Of a stretch of DNA of 64,000 bases, positions 22,083 to 35,700 are shown in pieces. Positions within the stretch are counted from its first letter, which is position 1; each line of letters opens with the position of its first letter. This DNA is from Blakeslea trispora (lineage: Eukaryota; Mucoromycota; Mucoromycetes; Mucorales; Choanephoraceae), in the NCBI GenBank assembly GCA_025331445.1, contig JAIWNE010000009.1, forward strand, positions 1-64,000, read 5' to 3'. The notes under the pieces were generated by a model. The model was not told the origin of the DNA, ran no database searches, and was given only the letters and a program-made list of their open reading frames with translations. The position numbers were made by a program, and so were the translations under genes.

Positions 22083-24409
22083 ATGACTCAGTTTGATAAA
22101 CAACAGACAGCTTCGCGTGCACCTTCACCTGTGCCATCTGCCATGTTATCCACTGATCTTCACCCAACCAGTCAGTCATCACCTCACTTGCCTTTACCTC
22201 ACTCTTCTCAACGTCGATCCAGTTTCTCAACCGGTCTTGTCACCGAACCATGCGTTGAAAAGCCATTGATCAGTCAACGTTCCTTTCCACATTTAAAATA
22301 TCGTCGTGAGTCCGACAGTACAGCAGTAGACTCAGACCATAGTATCACAACGCATGAATCAGCAACACGGTTTGCTAATGATAAGCGTAATCATGATTTT
22401 CATACACTCTTTCGAAGTGTACCAGATCATGAAAGATTACTGGATGGTAAAATGAGCATCTGCAATAAGACACATCACTGATGTTGTTTCCTTAGACTAT
22501 GGTTGTGCACTTCAAAAGGAGATTCTACTACAAGGCAGAGTCTATATTTCCGAGCATCATCTTTGCTTCAATGCCAACATATTTGGCTGGATCACCAATG
22601 TAAGCCATCAGAAGGAGAATGATGGGGTTGTATTTTCATACTCATGTTTTATATAAAGTTAGTGATTGCTTTTGCAGATATTGAAGATATCGAAAAGAAG
22701 TCGACTGCCTTTTTTATACCCAATGCAATCCTCATTTCCACTCAGACTTCCAAGGTGTGTGTATATAAGATGCATAATAGACAAAAAAAAACTTAGTTTT
22801 TGTTTGATAGCATTTTTTAGCTTCTTTTCTTTCTCGTGATCAAGCATATGATCAAATGATAGATATCTGGAAGAATTCACGTGCCAACAAACCTGATATT
22901 CATCAGACTCACCTAAAAAATGATCAAGATGATGCCAGTACTTTCTCTGAAGATGATTTCAGTTCTTCTTCAGATGATTCTTATTCAGATGAAGAAATCC
23001 ATCAGAATTCAATACAGAGTAATTAGATAATCAAATGAGACAAGATTTGACAATTAACATGCTAAGCCTTAGATGCAACTGATGATCGACAGGCATCCAT
23101 CGTCTCTTTACCTTTACCGAAACATATCTCACCCTTGGACGATATCACTCGACAACGTGCAGCCTCAGAAGCCAGTCAACCATTGACCATCAATAAGCCT
23201 TCTTCTGAAGAGACGATCCAATCAGTAACCAAAACAGAATGTGACTGTGGTAAAAATGATCAACATTTCCCTAGTGTCGTGATGGACAATGTATACAATA
23301 CCTCAATTGAAACAATCTATAAGCTATTATATGACAGTTCATTTATGCATCAATTTTTAACAGAGACTGAAAAAAGCACAGGTAAAGTAGAGCATATAAA
23401 AAAAAAAGAATACTTGAGCTCTAACATACGCAAATTAGATGTCTGTATAGGCTCATGGTCAGAAGGTACAGACAATGGCGTCAAATCTCGAGAATCATCG
23501 TATGTCAAATACTTGGGGGGCTCCATTGGTCCCAAGACAACAAAGTGTTATCTAAAGGAAGAAATCCATCATTTTGATCCAACCAACTATATCAGTCAGC
23601 TGACCATCACAAGAACACCCGATGTACCTTCAGGGGGTTCATTTACAGTCAAGACGCGTACCTGTATTTCTTGGTGTGGTCAAGGACAAGTACGAGTGCT
23701 GGTCACTGTGCTTGTGGATTTCACTAAATCATCTTGGTTAAAATGTAAGCTGTGATTTTGTGGGATTGATTCCTCAAAACTAATGTTTTCTTAAGCCACC
23801 ATTGAAAAGGCAACCATGGATGGTCAACAAAACTTTTATAAAAGTCTAGATGCTGCTATCCGTAAACACATTGAATTCAAGCCAAAACAGATGCATGCAA
23901 ACAAGAAAAAGAGACGTAGACACCCTAAAACAGAAAAACACAAGAAAGAGCCCATAGAAAGTCAAGAAGAAAAGCATGCGATCATGACAACTGCCCTGGA
24001 TTGGTTGATCAGCCATGCACGTATCCCAAACACATCTCAACTCACTGCACTCTGTATGACCATCATGGTCTTGACCAATATCTATATTGCCTTCAAGATG
24101 GCTGGTGTCGATCACCAACTCACTCAAATGGGCCGTATGCGTCGTACGACAATAAAAGATACCACTTTACCCACATCCTTTGAAGGCGATTCTCTATGGC
24201 AACTCTTGAACAAACTGGATCCAGATATCACTGAAAAGAAGAAGACATATGCCTCTTTTCAGCCATCTAGAGAACAAGAGGATACCAGACATAAGCTAGA
24301 TCGACAGATGCTTGAACTCGAAAGGATGATTCAACGTGCAGGTGAAAATATGGAACAAGTGAGTCATGTGATTCAGAGTCAACGAAAGAGAATCCTTGAT
24401 AACAAATAA
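22083..24409 (+). CDS. GRAM-VASt protein, Lam/Ltc (Aster-like) sterol transfer protein
   Basis: Six exons (22083-22446, 22496-22599, 22659-22754, 22811-23018, 23073-23744, 23796-24409) encode 685 aa. Domains in order: a Ser/Pro-rich N-terminus; a GRAM domain at about residues 105-200 (HTLFRSVPDHERLL, then ALQKEILLQGRVYISEHHLC, SFLSRDQAYDQMIDIW); a long Ser/Asp-rich linker; a VASt/StART-like domain about 320-500 (VVMDNVYNTSIETIYKLLYD through ATIEKATMDGQQNFYKSLDA); a Lys-rich stretch; one membrane span near 560-583 (ALCMTIMVLTNIYIAF); and a C-terminal coiled coil. This is the layout of ER-anchored Lam/Ysp2/Aster proteins, which move sterol between ER and plasma membrane at contact sites. It converges on the importin gene, with 115 bp between the stops. 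Confident in the family; direction of transport is inferred. Confidence 0.9.
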
Positions 24410-24524
24410 AAATTGGGTTATTTTGGTATGATATAATTTATTTAAAGTCTAATGAAAAAAATAAGGAGGTTATTAAGATTATAGTAGATTTCTAAGGGGG
24501 AGAGTTTTTTTAAAATGTTGTTAT

Positions 24525-27500
24525 CTACAAAAAACGAGCTAATTCACTGCTTGAAATACCCAAAGAAGGTGATTGAGCATTTAAAGCATGTAATAACTCT
24601 ACAAGTTGTGTACGAGTGGCATCATCAATCTGATCCTCATTGGATAAGACATGATGGAATACAGGAAGCAAATGAGGAATCTGACTTTGAATCTAAAGAA
24701 AAAGTATATGTGTGTGAGTTAAAGGATACATTCAACAAAGAATCACTTACAAAGGCATTGTTGGCACGGAAGAGAGAGAACAGACAGTGAAAGACAGGTT
24801 CATTTTCAGCAAAATCAGCCTTGAGAGGAAGTACATTGATAAAGACAGGCAAGACTTGTTCAAGAGGAACAGCATTAGGACGAGCCAAGATCAAACGAGC
24901 AACTGAACCAGTGGCATTGTCTGTGATGGTAGGCACAGGTTGGTTCTGGAAGAGAGGGTGTAAGGCAGTCAAGATGGCAGGGTACTGTGTTGTCAAGTCA
25001 ATCTGAGAATTGGCAGAGAGGATACCAAGGGCATAGGCAGCATTGCTACGAACAGAGTTATCTTCATCAGCACATGCCTTGATAAACAACTGAAGGAGAC
25101 GCTCTGTATGAGGTGTGACAGCTGTCTTGATACCTGTGATACACTCACCAAGACAACCAATGGCCATGCTACGTTCAGAAGAAGTCTTGGATTTCTTGTA
25201 GTATTTGGCAATCAATGGCATAAAGACATCAAAGTAAGAAGAATAACCTTCACCCACCACTTCACACAGAGTAGCCACAAGATCACCAGCAGCACTGATC
25301 AAAAGAGATTCAGATTCCGCTTCTTCTTCTTCATCCACAAAGTCATCTTCATCATAGCTCTGTTGACAGATGGATCGCTTCTCAAAGATATCAAGCACAT
25401 TGCGGGAGATCTCTTCCAGGTGTTCGGCAATGATACTGGGACCCATCAGCTTGAGGGATTGGATCAATTCTTGACAGATCTGAACCACCACCATCTTGTC
25501 ATCTTCATCCTTCCACATTGACAAGACAGTAGGAATAATGATGGTCGTCATGTTCTGCACGTTTTCATGCACAGCATAAGTGACAGGCAAACCAGCTTGC
25601 CATTCCTCTGAGCCAGACATCAGGTAGAAAGTCTTTAGGAAACTAAACAAACTACCGACCACAGCCTTACGAACACCATCAAACAGATGGAAAGAGAGTT
25701 CAGTGAGCTCTTGGACGGCAGATTCAACATAGGGCAAGAAATGAGTCTGTGTGCTCTCAAAGATCTCACCTAGGGCATCTGCTGCAAATTCCTTTTCATC
25801 CGCAATGGCCGAGTTAAAGTTGAAGGCACTATCGTCATCTTCATCCTCACCAAGTGTCAAATCGATTTCACTTGTCAGGTTGGTTTCGTCCTTTTCTTCA
25901 GCCTTACAGGAGGCAATGATGGAAGGCATGATGGTAGGAAGGTAAGGAGCAAAGTCTTCACCAAACACACGTGCCATGATGGAAAAGAAAGCATAAGAAC
26001 ATTCACGAAGACGAGGAGAGTCCAGGGTGAGTTGTTCGATCGCCAAGGCCATCAAGTCCTGAGTGAAAGGTCTGAATTTGTCGGCACCCACCGCTTCAGC
26101 AATCGCACCGGCCGAGTCAGTAGCCACACCGCGCAACAGAGTCTCATCGGATCCCTCTGTCAAGGTCATCAAGTGACGAATACGAGGCATGACACCACCG
26201 AAATAAGGTTCAAACCCTTCACCAGCCGCATGAGCAGCACTACCGATGGCTGCCATGACCGTTGCCTTGGTTTCGGTCTGAGGAGCATGGTCCAGGAGGA
26301 ACAAGAGCTTTTCCATCAACATGGGCAAGTACTGCAAGACTTCATCCCCCAAGCTTTCCAAGATGGCATCCAGCGCATTACAGGCATGCTTGGTGACTTC
26401 GGGATTGGTATCGTTCATGAGGTTAAAGACAAGAGGAAGGAGGACTTGATGACTTTCAGAGATTTCGGCAGGCATCTCTTCGGCCAAACAACCAAGGGCC
26501 ATACAGGCTGCACGACGGACAATGATTTCGGGGTCTTGGAGACCGGAACAGACGAGAGGCAAGAGTTCGTTTAGCTTGGGACTCATGTATTCGGCACAGC
26601 CTTCAATGATCACAGCAAAGGACATCATGGCTGCTTTACGAAAGTTGGGATCGGGGTTTTGCATGTAAGCAACCACCATGGGCATCACAATAGGGAATAC
26701 TTGTTGAGGAGGCATGTTGGTAGCCAAGGCATTCAATACCTTGAAAGCCAACTAAAAAAAGTATAGGTAAGAATCGTGTTTATGATAACAGACAGGTTAA
26801 ACGTACACGAGAGGGAGAATCTTCATCCACATCTTCGGGATCTTCTTCTGAGCCAATAGGCATCAATCCTTCCACAATAAATCCAACAAGTTTTAAGCTT
26901 CTAATCTTGTTTTGTTTACTAAAAAAAAAAAAGTCAATCTCGTTTGTTCTTTACTATGTGTTCTTCTTGACTTACTATACAGCAGCCCACATCAGGAAAG
27001 AAAGAGCCATGACACGAAGAGAATCATCCAATTCACGGTTAGAACCGACTGTCAAGAAGAATCGAATCAAATCCACCAAATGAGTAGAGAGAAGAGGTGC
27101 ATCCTAGCATAAAACCAATCAAAAAACAATTCATTCTCCGACTCAACACACTTACCAACATCAACAGAGTATCAAAGACTTCAAAAATCTCACTTGCACT
27201 TTCTTCATCACTTTCCTTGAGGCATTGTTCCAATACATTGACCATACCAGGAATCATGTTTCTAAACGATTTCTAAAAAAGGAAATACATAGTTTTAGAA
27301 AATCCCCTCTTTTGTCTCAATTGTTTTTATGATGCCCATACAATATTTTCTTTATCTTCTGTTTCAATAAATTCAGCCAATTTGCCCAATGTCCTAAACG
27401 AAAGAGTATAAGTCTACCTTCTTTTTTTCCTTTGATTCACAACTCACAATACAGTAGTTACTCGAACACGCTTGCTTTCAGGATCGACAATTGATTTCTG

Positions 27501-28197
27501 GAAAAGTTCAAAAAGAGGAGCGATATGATCCATAAAGAAATCGGCAATGACTTCAAAAAGAGTATAGAGACAATAAGTACCCACTTCACGATGAATGGCT
27601 GTTGTACTGGCACATGCTTGGTTCAAGAAACCAAGTAATTCAGGCCATTTGTTTTCAGGCATATCAATACGAGCAATGGATGAGATAACACGAGCCGTAG
27701 AGTGACGCACGATTTCACTAGATTCTACAAGTCAAAACCAATTCCCAACTACTGTTATATAGTCTAGTTGAACTTACTGTTGTTCATTCAAGACAAGTTG
27801 TAACAATTGGCCACGAATGGCCGTTTGAGCTGCTTCCGGAATATCTTGCCATTTCTTTGAGATACGTTTTCTCAACTCAACAGCAGCCAACTGACGCACA
27901 GGATGGTGAGGTGAGCGACTGATAATCTCCACAAGAGCTGGAATACAGTCTGCAGAAACATAGTATTGGTTGTTTAAAGTAGACGTGGCCTATTGAGATT
28001 GTGAGTCAGATTTGAACAGAATAAAAAGGTTTTATCCTTACAATACGAATGGTTTCAGAGTCTTGGGCTGTAGCAAGCTTTGTCAAGAGCTCTTCAAGGC
28101 TTGTTACAAATTGCTATGATTATGTTATTATGTTGAACAATATGGAGGAAATATCCCCCCCCCCTTTTTTTTTCTTTTTTTTGTTTATTACCTCCAT
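24525..28197 (-). CDS. KAP123: Karyopherin-beta, KAP123/importin-4-like nuclear import receptor
   Basis: A large multi-exon gene. The longest exon (about 24750-26751) holds tandem HEAT repeats (RKAAMMSFAVIIEGCAEYM, IVRRAACMALGCLAEEM, ETLLRGVATDSAGAIAEAVG, ECSYAFFSIMARVFGEDFAP) and an acidic insert (TLGEDEDDDSAF). The length, HEAT pattern and N-terminus match Kap123/importin-4, which imports ribosomal proteins and histones H3/H4 through nuclear pores. Toward the N-terminus, exons around 27444-27720, 27779-27991 and 28045-28112 carry HPVRQLAAVELRKRISKKWQ and QFVTSLEELLTKLATAQDSE. The first exon is just ATGGAG (28197-28192), followed by an intron carrying a C10T9 tract. At the 3' end the long frame reads past the true splice donor; the last exon ends SSSELARFL with the stop at 24525-24527. 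Small central exons near 26800-27420 were not each resolved. Confidence 0.9.
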
Positions 28198-29284
28198 TGT
28201 CTTGGGTCTTTTTTTGGGGGAGTTTTGGTAAGAAAAAAGAGAGAGAGAAAAAATAAAAAAAAAAAAAAAAGTTTAATAGAATTCAATGAACTGTGGCTGA
28301 TAATCAAAAAGTGGAACTTGAATACAGCCTTTTTTGTAATAACTTGAAGCTACTGATATTTTAGCAGTCCTGGAGCTCACTTGAGTAAACATACTAGCTT
28401 GTATAAAGTTGGATTGCTATCCTTTTTTCCCTCTCTCTCTCTATTGAATTTTGCGCTATGAGAACAAGTAAACTGATTTGTTCCGCCCCCCCTTTTTTTT
28501 ATTACAACATCAGAACCTAGCAACTAACTCGAGCTTAGACAACCACCTCTTTTGTACATGGTGATGGAGAGTTTGGTTTTGCAGTCAAGTCCTGTCTTTT
28601 TTTTTTAGGGCATAACAGCTCAACAATCATTCAGGCAGCTTGTCTTGTGTGTGTGTGTGTTATAAGTGCGCCTTTTCTTATGGTTTATAAAAGACTTATT
28701 TACGCCTACAGCGTTTACATGAGAAATTTCAAATATCGAATGCTGGGTTGCTTTATGCAATTTTGAATATGGGCATATCCCATTGATTGTCTTTAGATCA
28801 GATAGAAGCAATGACAAGACAAAAGTCAAATCAATACTCTGTATATCTTTCTTGATTATTTTACATGTCTGTCTTGCTATCGGGTAACAAGCCTGGCTTT
28901 TTTTTTTCTGAAGAGCCAAAGGAAAAGAAGCACAGATTTATCAGTGAAAAATAAATGCATGGCACTCTTTCTTTATTATTTCAAGTGTTTTTTTTTTGCT
29001 AGTGTTTTCTTTCTCTTTTTGAGTCAATTATATATTCAGGTCCTTGAAGAATAGCTTACATGCATTGTTTTGCTACAATGGAATATCACCATTCTCTCTG
29101 TTGCAGTATACAAGACTCAAACTCAGATAAGCTGTATTTTTTTTTATGGCCGCTGTACGTCATCAACAGTAAGCAATACGCGTCTTATTCAACACCAAAA
29201 AAAAAAGGTGTACATAATCTAACGCATTTTCCTTCTCTTTTTTTTTTTTTGAAATATTTATATATACATCTTATTACACGTAAT
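28198..29284. other. Divergent promoter region between KAP123 and proteasome alpha2
   Basis: No gene seen. It contains poly-A/T runs, a C7T8 tract (28486-28500), a GT microsatellite near 28649-28661, and the T-rich leader of the proteasome gene. Being between two divergently transcribed housekeeping genes, it should hold both promoters. Confidence 0.5.
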
Positions 29285-30196
29285 ATGGCTGATCGTTATA
29301 GTTTCTCACTTACCACTTTCTCACCATCTGGTAAACTTGTTCAAATCGAATATGCCTTGAATGCTGTCTCTCAAGGTGTTACTACTGTTGGTATCAAAGG
29401 CAAGCTCTATACAAGTAATAAGCCAAATACTCTCTATCTAACATGCAACTTCATTAGCTACCAACGGTATTGTCATTGCAACTGAAAAGAAATCAGCCTC
29501 TAGTTTGGTAGACGACTCATCACTCGAGAAAGTAGCCACCATCTGTGCCAATATTGGTATGATCTATTCTGGTATGGGACCTGATTTCCGTGTTCTTGTT
29601 GCCAAGGCACGTAAGGCAGCACAAGCATACAAGAGAGTCTATATGGAAGAACCACCAGTACATATCCTTGTTCAAGAAGTAGCCAGCGTCATGCAAGAAT
29701 ACACTCAGAGCGGGTAAACAAAAAAGATGGCATTGATTGAGAAGTGCATAATAACAATTTTGTGTCTCTAGTGGTGTCCGTCCATTTGGTGTTTCCATCT
29801 TGATTGCAGGTTATGATGAAGTGAATGGACCTGCACTCTATCAAGTGGATCCCTCTGGATCTTATTTTGCATGGAAGGCTACTGCTATTGGTAAAAATAT
29901 GATTAATGCAAAGACCTTTTTGGAAAAGCGATACAATGAGGAGATGGAATTAGAAGATGCAGTACATACAGCTATTTTAACTGTAAGTGTGTTGTTTTTC
30001 ATGATGGACAACCATTGTTAATCGATTTGAATAGCTCAAAGAAGGTTTTGAGGGACAAATGACAGAAAATAGTTTGGAGATTGGTATTATTGGCACAAGT
30101 ACTGTTGGTGTTTATGGTGGTGAAAGAAAGTCAATCCCTTTATTTAGAAAGTTGAGCTTGAATGAAGTCAAGGATTATTTAGCCAACATTGCTTAA
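29285..30196 (+). CDS. PRE8: 20S proteasome subunit alpha type-2
   Basis: Four exons (29285-29399, 29458-29713, 29772-29982, 30035-30196) give 247 aa, the usual length for alpha2. This subunit belongs to the outer alpha ring that gates substrate entry. The alpha-type signature [18 protein letters not shown] is at the N-terminus, preceded by [38 protein letters not shown] and [12 protein letters not shown] follow, as in alpha2. The first intron begins GCAAGC rather than GT: only a GC donor at 29400 joins VGIK to ATNG in frame, so it is a GC-AG intron of 58 nt. The frame without this splice diverges from the family at once. No missing residues noticed. Confidence 0.96.
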
Positions 30197-32720
30197 ATCA
30201 TTGTTATTTGCAAGTCCTAAATAAAAAGAAAAGAAAAAGAAAAAGGAATGGAACCAACATACACATATCGGATTGATAATAAGCACAAAGAAGAAGAAGA
30301 AAAAAAAACCTGTTTCTAATTTTTTTTTCACGACGAACATAAGCTAATTCAGAGAAACTCAAGTAAAGCGTGTGTACGTTTACTGTTAAGAGAAACCTAG
30401 TAGAAACGTGTAATAATGACACTTTATCTGGTATCAGAGAGAAGTGTGCAAGTAGAACAAGTAACCCATTCGGTTATTTTGATCCAAGTAAAGTTCTTCC
30501 GGATGGAACAATCATAGGAACCGTTTCAAATACAGGCTTGAATTAGTTGTTGAGGTATATTAGACTTTTTTTCAATTGAAAGACAAGGATAGATACCTTA
30601 CTTCATCCGAGTACTATAGCAGATAAGATGAATTAAAACGAATAGATATCATTACGAATGATACAGTTAATATCCATCTTGCAAACCAAAGCAAATCTAT
30701 GATAGTGCTACAGTTATTTGCTCGATTTAATAATAAGAGCAGCATTTCTTGAGAACATAAACATTTCTTTCATAGACTATTGTAGAGAAATGAATAAAAC
30801 TTGCTGCCATCAACTTTTTTTTTTTATTCAACTTAGAATGTTGTTTAACTAAAGAACTCTAGAACAATCTCTTTTTTTTTTCTTGCAAGCTCAATTCAAT
30901 TTTTATCTCTTGATTTAAGCTGTTAATATGAGTTGAACTTGTTAGAATTGACAGTGTAAGGATAGAACATGTTACTGTTAAAGTTTGATTGTGTTGTATT
31001 CTCTATGTAACAAGGTCCTCCCTTTTTATATGATTCAGGTAACAAGCATTCATATGCTTTCAGATGAAATGTGTTTGTATAATGAATAAGTAAATCAATA
31101 GAAAGGGTTCTTTTTTTTTTTAGTCTTCTCCTGACCCATACAAAATGATGAAAACATCGTTCAACTATTGTTTTACATTTGCGATCATGATCTTCAATAT
31201 TTTCACTTTTTTTTTTTTTCCTTTTACTCCCTTGACTCTTGTCTTTTTTTATTTGCAGCACATCATGCAATCTATAGATCGATTTTGACAACATTTACTA
31301 TTTTACTTGGTGATCCGATCATTCGCATTCAATAACCATATTTAATGTTGCAATTTATAAATAAATAAAAAGCAGAATTCCAATGCTCTAGTTCAATGAG
31401 TTCTATAGTTGAAACTAAAGTCAAAACAAAACTTTTTATTCAAAGCCTGATATGAAGCAAATGAAAATTAAACTTTGAAAAAGTAGATGAATATCGTTTT
31501 TTATACAACTCCTCTTTTTTTTTTCCCTGTCATGCTTACTTTCTTTATACTAACCATCGTGTCCTCTCTCTCTCTCCTTTTTTTTTTTTTAATATATAGA
31601 GAGATAATTGGTCCCAGTACTTTGTCAGAAAGCTTAGCAGCTAAAGAAAATAAGAGCAAGGAGGAAGAAAAAAAGTTTCAATAGGTATTAGCTGAACCAT
31701 TCTACAGAGAGTGATTGGAACTGTAACACATGCTAAAGAAGAGCAACGCAAAAACGACAGCCTATAAAAGAAAAAAACTGTCTTTTCGAATGGCTTGCAA
31801 CTCATTCAAAGGGATAAACACAAGCAATTCAAAAGTATAACATAGTAATGCAGAATCCCCATAGTAACAAATCAATTCTTTTTTTTTTTTTGTAATAATC
31901 ACTATCAAGTAAAAGTAGAGTTTTACCTAGTTTTTTTTTTTGCTTTTCTTCTGATGTATGCACTATTGGATTCAACCTCTTGAAGAGATGACGCATGAAG
32001 AATAGAACGTCTATCTTTTTTTTTTATAGTAGAGTAATGTATCTATTGTTGCTTCTGTAGATATTAAACACCATTGCAAAATAAGGAAATGTTTGTATTA
32101 TCGGAAGGCTTTGGGTTCTATGCAATCTATTGTCTTTGGAGAACAATGGCTAAGGGGTGGTTGTACACACTTGACAGAAAGAAGTTTCAAGACAAAGAAA
32201 AGAACGTGTTTTTAAATATGTTTCTTTAAAGCATATATAATCGAGTAATTTCAATGTATGAGAGAAGCAACTGACACCTTGCTTTTTTTTTTCTTGGAGA
32301 AGCAAATTTGAGGCAAGATATCTATCTGATCATTCCAAAAAGTCATCAGCGTGTTAGAATCCCCCTCCCCCTCTATAAAACTGCATGATTGCGTAAATTG
32401 ACTTTCTAAAGATGTACTTTTCCAATTTCTTAAAAATGTTGTCAATTGATGATTAGAGTATATGTTGTCTAACAAAAATAGGATTTTCTTTATTCACCTT
32501 TTCTTTTTAGTTGTCCAAGAGAGGAGAAGATATGTGTCTGTTTTTCTTAGTGTCTTCTACCCCTTAAAAAAAACAAGATCCATTTAAATCTCTCTGTTTT
32601 CTTTCTTTCCTTTTTTTTTCTCTCTCTTTCTTTTTTTTTTCTTTTCTTTTCTTTTCTTTTCTTTTCTTATCTATTGCTATTCATTGACTTTGAGTGTTTG
32701 TTAAACAAGTCTATTTCTCG
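30197..32720. other. Intergenic
   Basis: No supported gene in 2.5 kb. Many poly-T runs, a CTTTT microsatellite at 32641-32667 and short chance frames only. The last 130 bases form the TC-rich leader of the RasGEF gene. Confidence 0.45.
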
Positions 32721-35700
32721 ATGACCTTGTGGAGTTCTCGAAAATTAAAGCCAATGATGACTTTAGATGATGTTGACGACAATTTGGATCAAGTAAGGAC
32801 ATCATGATTGACAACAAAATGATAGCTAACACGCCTAAAAGATATACACACACCCATTGATCATCGTGGTAGCAGGCACTATGAATGTAGGAAAATCAAC
32901 ATTCATAAGGCTTGGTTTACAAAACTTAATTTCCAAGCATGATTCAAATAGACCAGGTAAAATAAAATCTCCTTATTTTAAGATATCAGTAACATCTATA
33001 TAAAAAAAAAATTTTTTTTGCTTTAATTAACTTGTTTCATTATCTCTCTTTTTTTCTTAAAAAAAAAAAAAAGATCTACAGTGTCACCATACCAATATTG
33101 TATTGGATCAAAACAATTATCCAGTAGATGTCATTGAATCGAATTCGGATCAATTGAATATGCTGACTGTAAATTATAGCATTGTTTCATTCTAAAAAAA
33201 AAATTAGTAACTAAGCAATGGTTGATTTAGCATCCTATTCATGGTGGATTTGTATGTTATGATGCGACCGATCATTCATCTGTAGAATCCATACCTGAAT
33301 TACTTGGTACTTTGAACACATTTGTCTTATTTTTTTTTTAATTGTTATTCACTCTTTTTTTTTTTTTATTTTGAAGCATTTTTCACTTCCCGCAGTATAC
33401 CTGTCTATTTGGTTGGGCTTAAAAGTGATTTAGATTCATCTCATCAAGTGAATTCAGGTGTTGGTGATATCAAACATTATCGTGTAAGTGCATTCTCCGA
33501 GAATGGTGCAGAACAAATACACACCATTTTCATGCTGCTTTTCCAGAACGATCTGTTATTACCAGACGATTACCCAAAGGAAGTCAAGACCCGTCCGAGT
33601 ACATGGCATTCAATGCTTTCAATCGAAAGTAATGCAAGAGAAAGCTTGACAGCCGAACATGTTGGTGCTACCAACACACAGCGTGATCACATTGGTTCCA
33701 CTTTACTCTATATGGTAAACAAGAATCCGATACATTCATCATACTGTACTCATCTTAGCAGTAGGCGTGGCTCAAAAGATAGCAGGTAATCTATCCTTTG
33801 TTTTTTCTTCTTCTTCTTCTTCTTCTTTGTCTTTTCTTTTCTTTTCTTTTCTTTTCTTTTCTTTTCTTTTCTTTTCTTTTCTTTTCTTTTCTTTTCTTTT
33901 CTTTTCTTTTCTTTTCTTTTCTTTTCTTTTCTTTTCTTTTCTTTTCTTTTTTTTATTGTCATTCTTTTATTGTTATTGAATTAATATGCGATTCCTTTTA
34001 TTTAATAATGTATTTGAATATTTTAGCGATTCATCTAATACTGGATCAACACCCGACGATATTGTGGATCGCTTGTTATCTGATGAGAAAGGCAATACAG
34101 GTAAGCATTTGAATTATAAAGCGACAACGGAAGCTGATGCCATGTTATGAACGGGACGTTCAGATGAAAACATGATACCTATCTTCTTGACATTCTTTCG
34201 TAAATTCATGAAACCTTATGAATTAGTCAAAAAGTTAGTTGAAAGGTAAGATTCAAACATCCTCCATAAGAATGAAAGCTAAGAATTTTTCTTTATGTAT
34301 AGATTTGAACAAGATGGACTTTCATCAGAGGCACCACCAACAGATTTGCAAAAAAAGTAACGTTTGTCTTCCGAAGAAAAAAAAAGTGTGCGTTACACCA
34401 AACTTATGCCTTTTTTTTTTTCTGTTCTCTTCTTTTGACTAGAATTCATGCAATTTTTTTATTATGGCTATCTTATTATTGGAATGACTTTTATGGAATA
34501 CATGCTCGAAGACACATCATTCTCTTTTTAGACAACATCTCAAGATACGAAAGCTTGACACCCATATGTGATTCCTTAGCGCCTTTGGTTGTACGTGAAC
34601 CACCTTTGGAAGACCCAGACAGGGCCTGGGGTCTTGTGGATGACAACAATGAAATATTTGAGCCAAAAGTACCCATGTCCCCTCCTCCTACACCTGTCTC
34701 AAACTCAAGAAAGAGAAACAAAAAAGACAGTGGCTATGCCTCTGGCGGTGGTTTCAGTCTGTTTTCTCAGGAACTCAATACTCAATATGAACCATTTTCA
34801 CTCAAACGACTCTCATCGACCCATTATTCACCCGATCACACACCTTGCACAACAACATCTATTCATACTCTATCACCTAATCTCAACCGATTGTTTTCGC
34901 GCAGAAAACAGGTGTCACATTCCGAATCACATCCAGACCTGAGGTCGTCTTACCATAAGCCTGTTCAAGAGGTACCCCGACGAGCGGAATTTGCTGGTGG
35001 TTTGATCAACATTGACCATGCTGTCAGAAAAAATCGGTATTACAGTCCGCCTTCGATGATGACACCTTCCATTGCTACCACACAGGGCCACAGTTGGGCT
35101 ACTTCACTGGGTAGTCAATTGTTGGGTACGAGTATCATTAGTTCATTTCGACATCATCGAAATGAAAGAGATCAAGCAAACGATAATTACAAGTTATTGA
35201 TCAAGACGTCTGAACATGTGATTGCAGATCAATTAACCTGGATAGAAGCAGAACTTTTTACACGTATCAATGTATGTATCTTTTTTTTTTTATTTATCTT
35301 GAACTGGACGTGTCCTTTATGTAGATATTTACTGTTGTATAGCCTCGAGAATTTGTTCGCCATATATGGGATAACTCGAACAATAACAATACAGTCATGG
35401 CGTCAATTGCACACTTCAATTTCATTTCGGCTTGGTTAGTGACGATGGTTGTGACACAATCCCGATTGAGCAAACGTGTGGCTCTTTTACAAAAATTCAT
35501 GCTTGTGGCAGTTGAATTAAGGAACCGAAACAATTATAATTCATTGATGGCCATCATGGCCGGCATCAATAGTGCAGCCATCCTGAGGTTGAAACAGACA
35601 CAACAGGCCATCTCAAACAAGAAAGTGTACAAACAGTTTCAGAGTCTTGAACGGTTGATGAGTACCGATCGGTCCTTCAATTGTTACCGCATGGCTTTAA

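Noticed and set aside
26032..26574. Plus-strand open frame of 180 codons inside the importin region
   Set aside because: It is antisense to HEAT-repeat coding sequence with no features of its own.
33750..33979. Lys/Arg/Glu repeat and Ser/Phe repeat open frames on both strands
   Set aside because: They are translations of the CTTTT microsatellite inside an intron.
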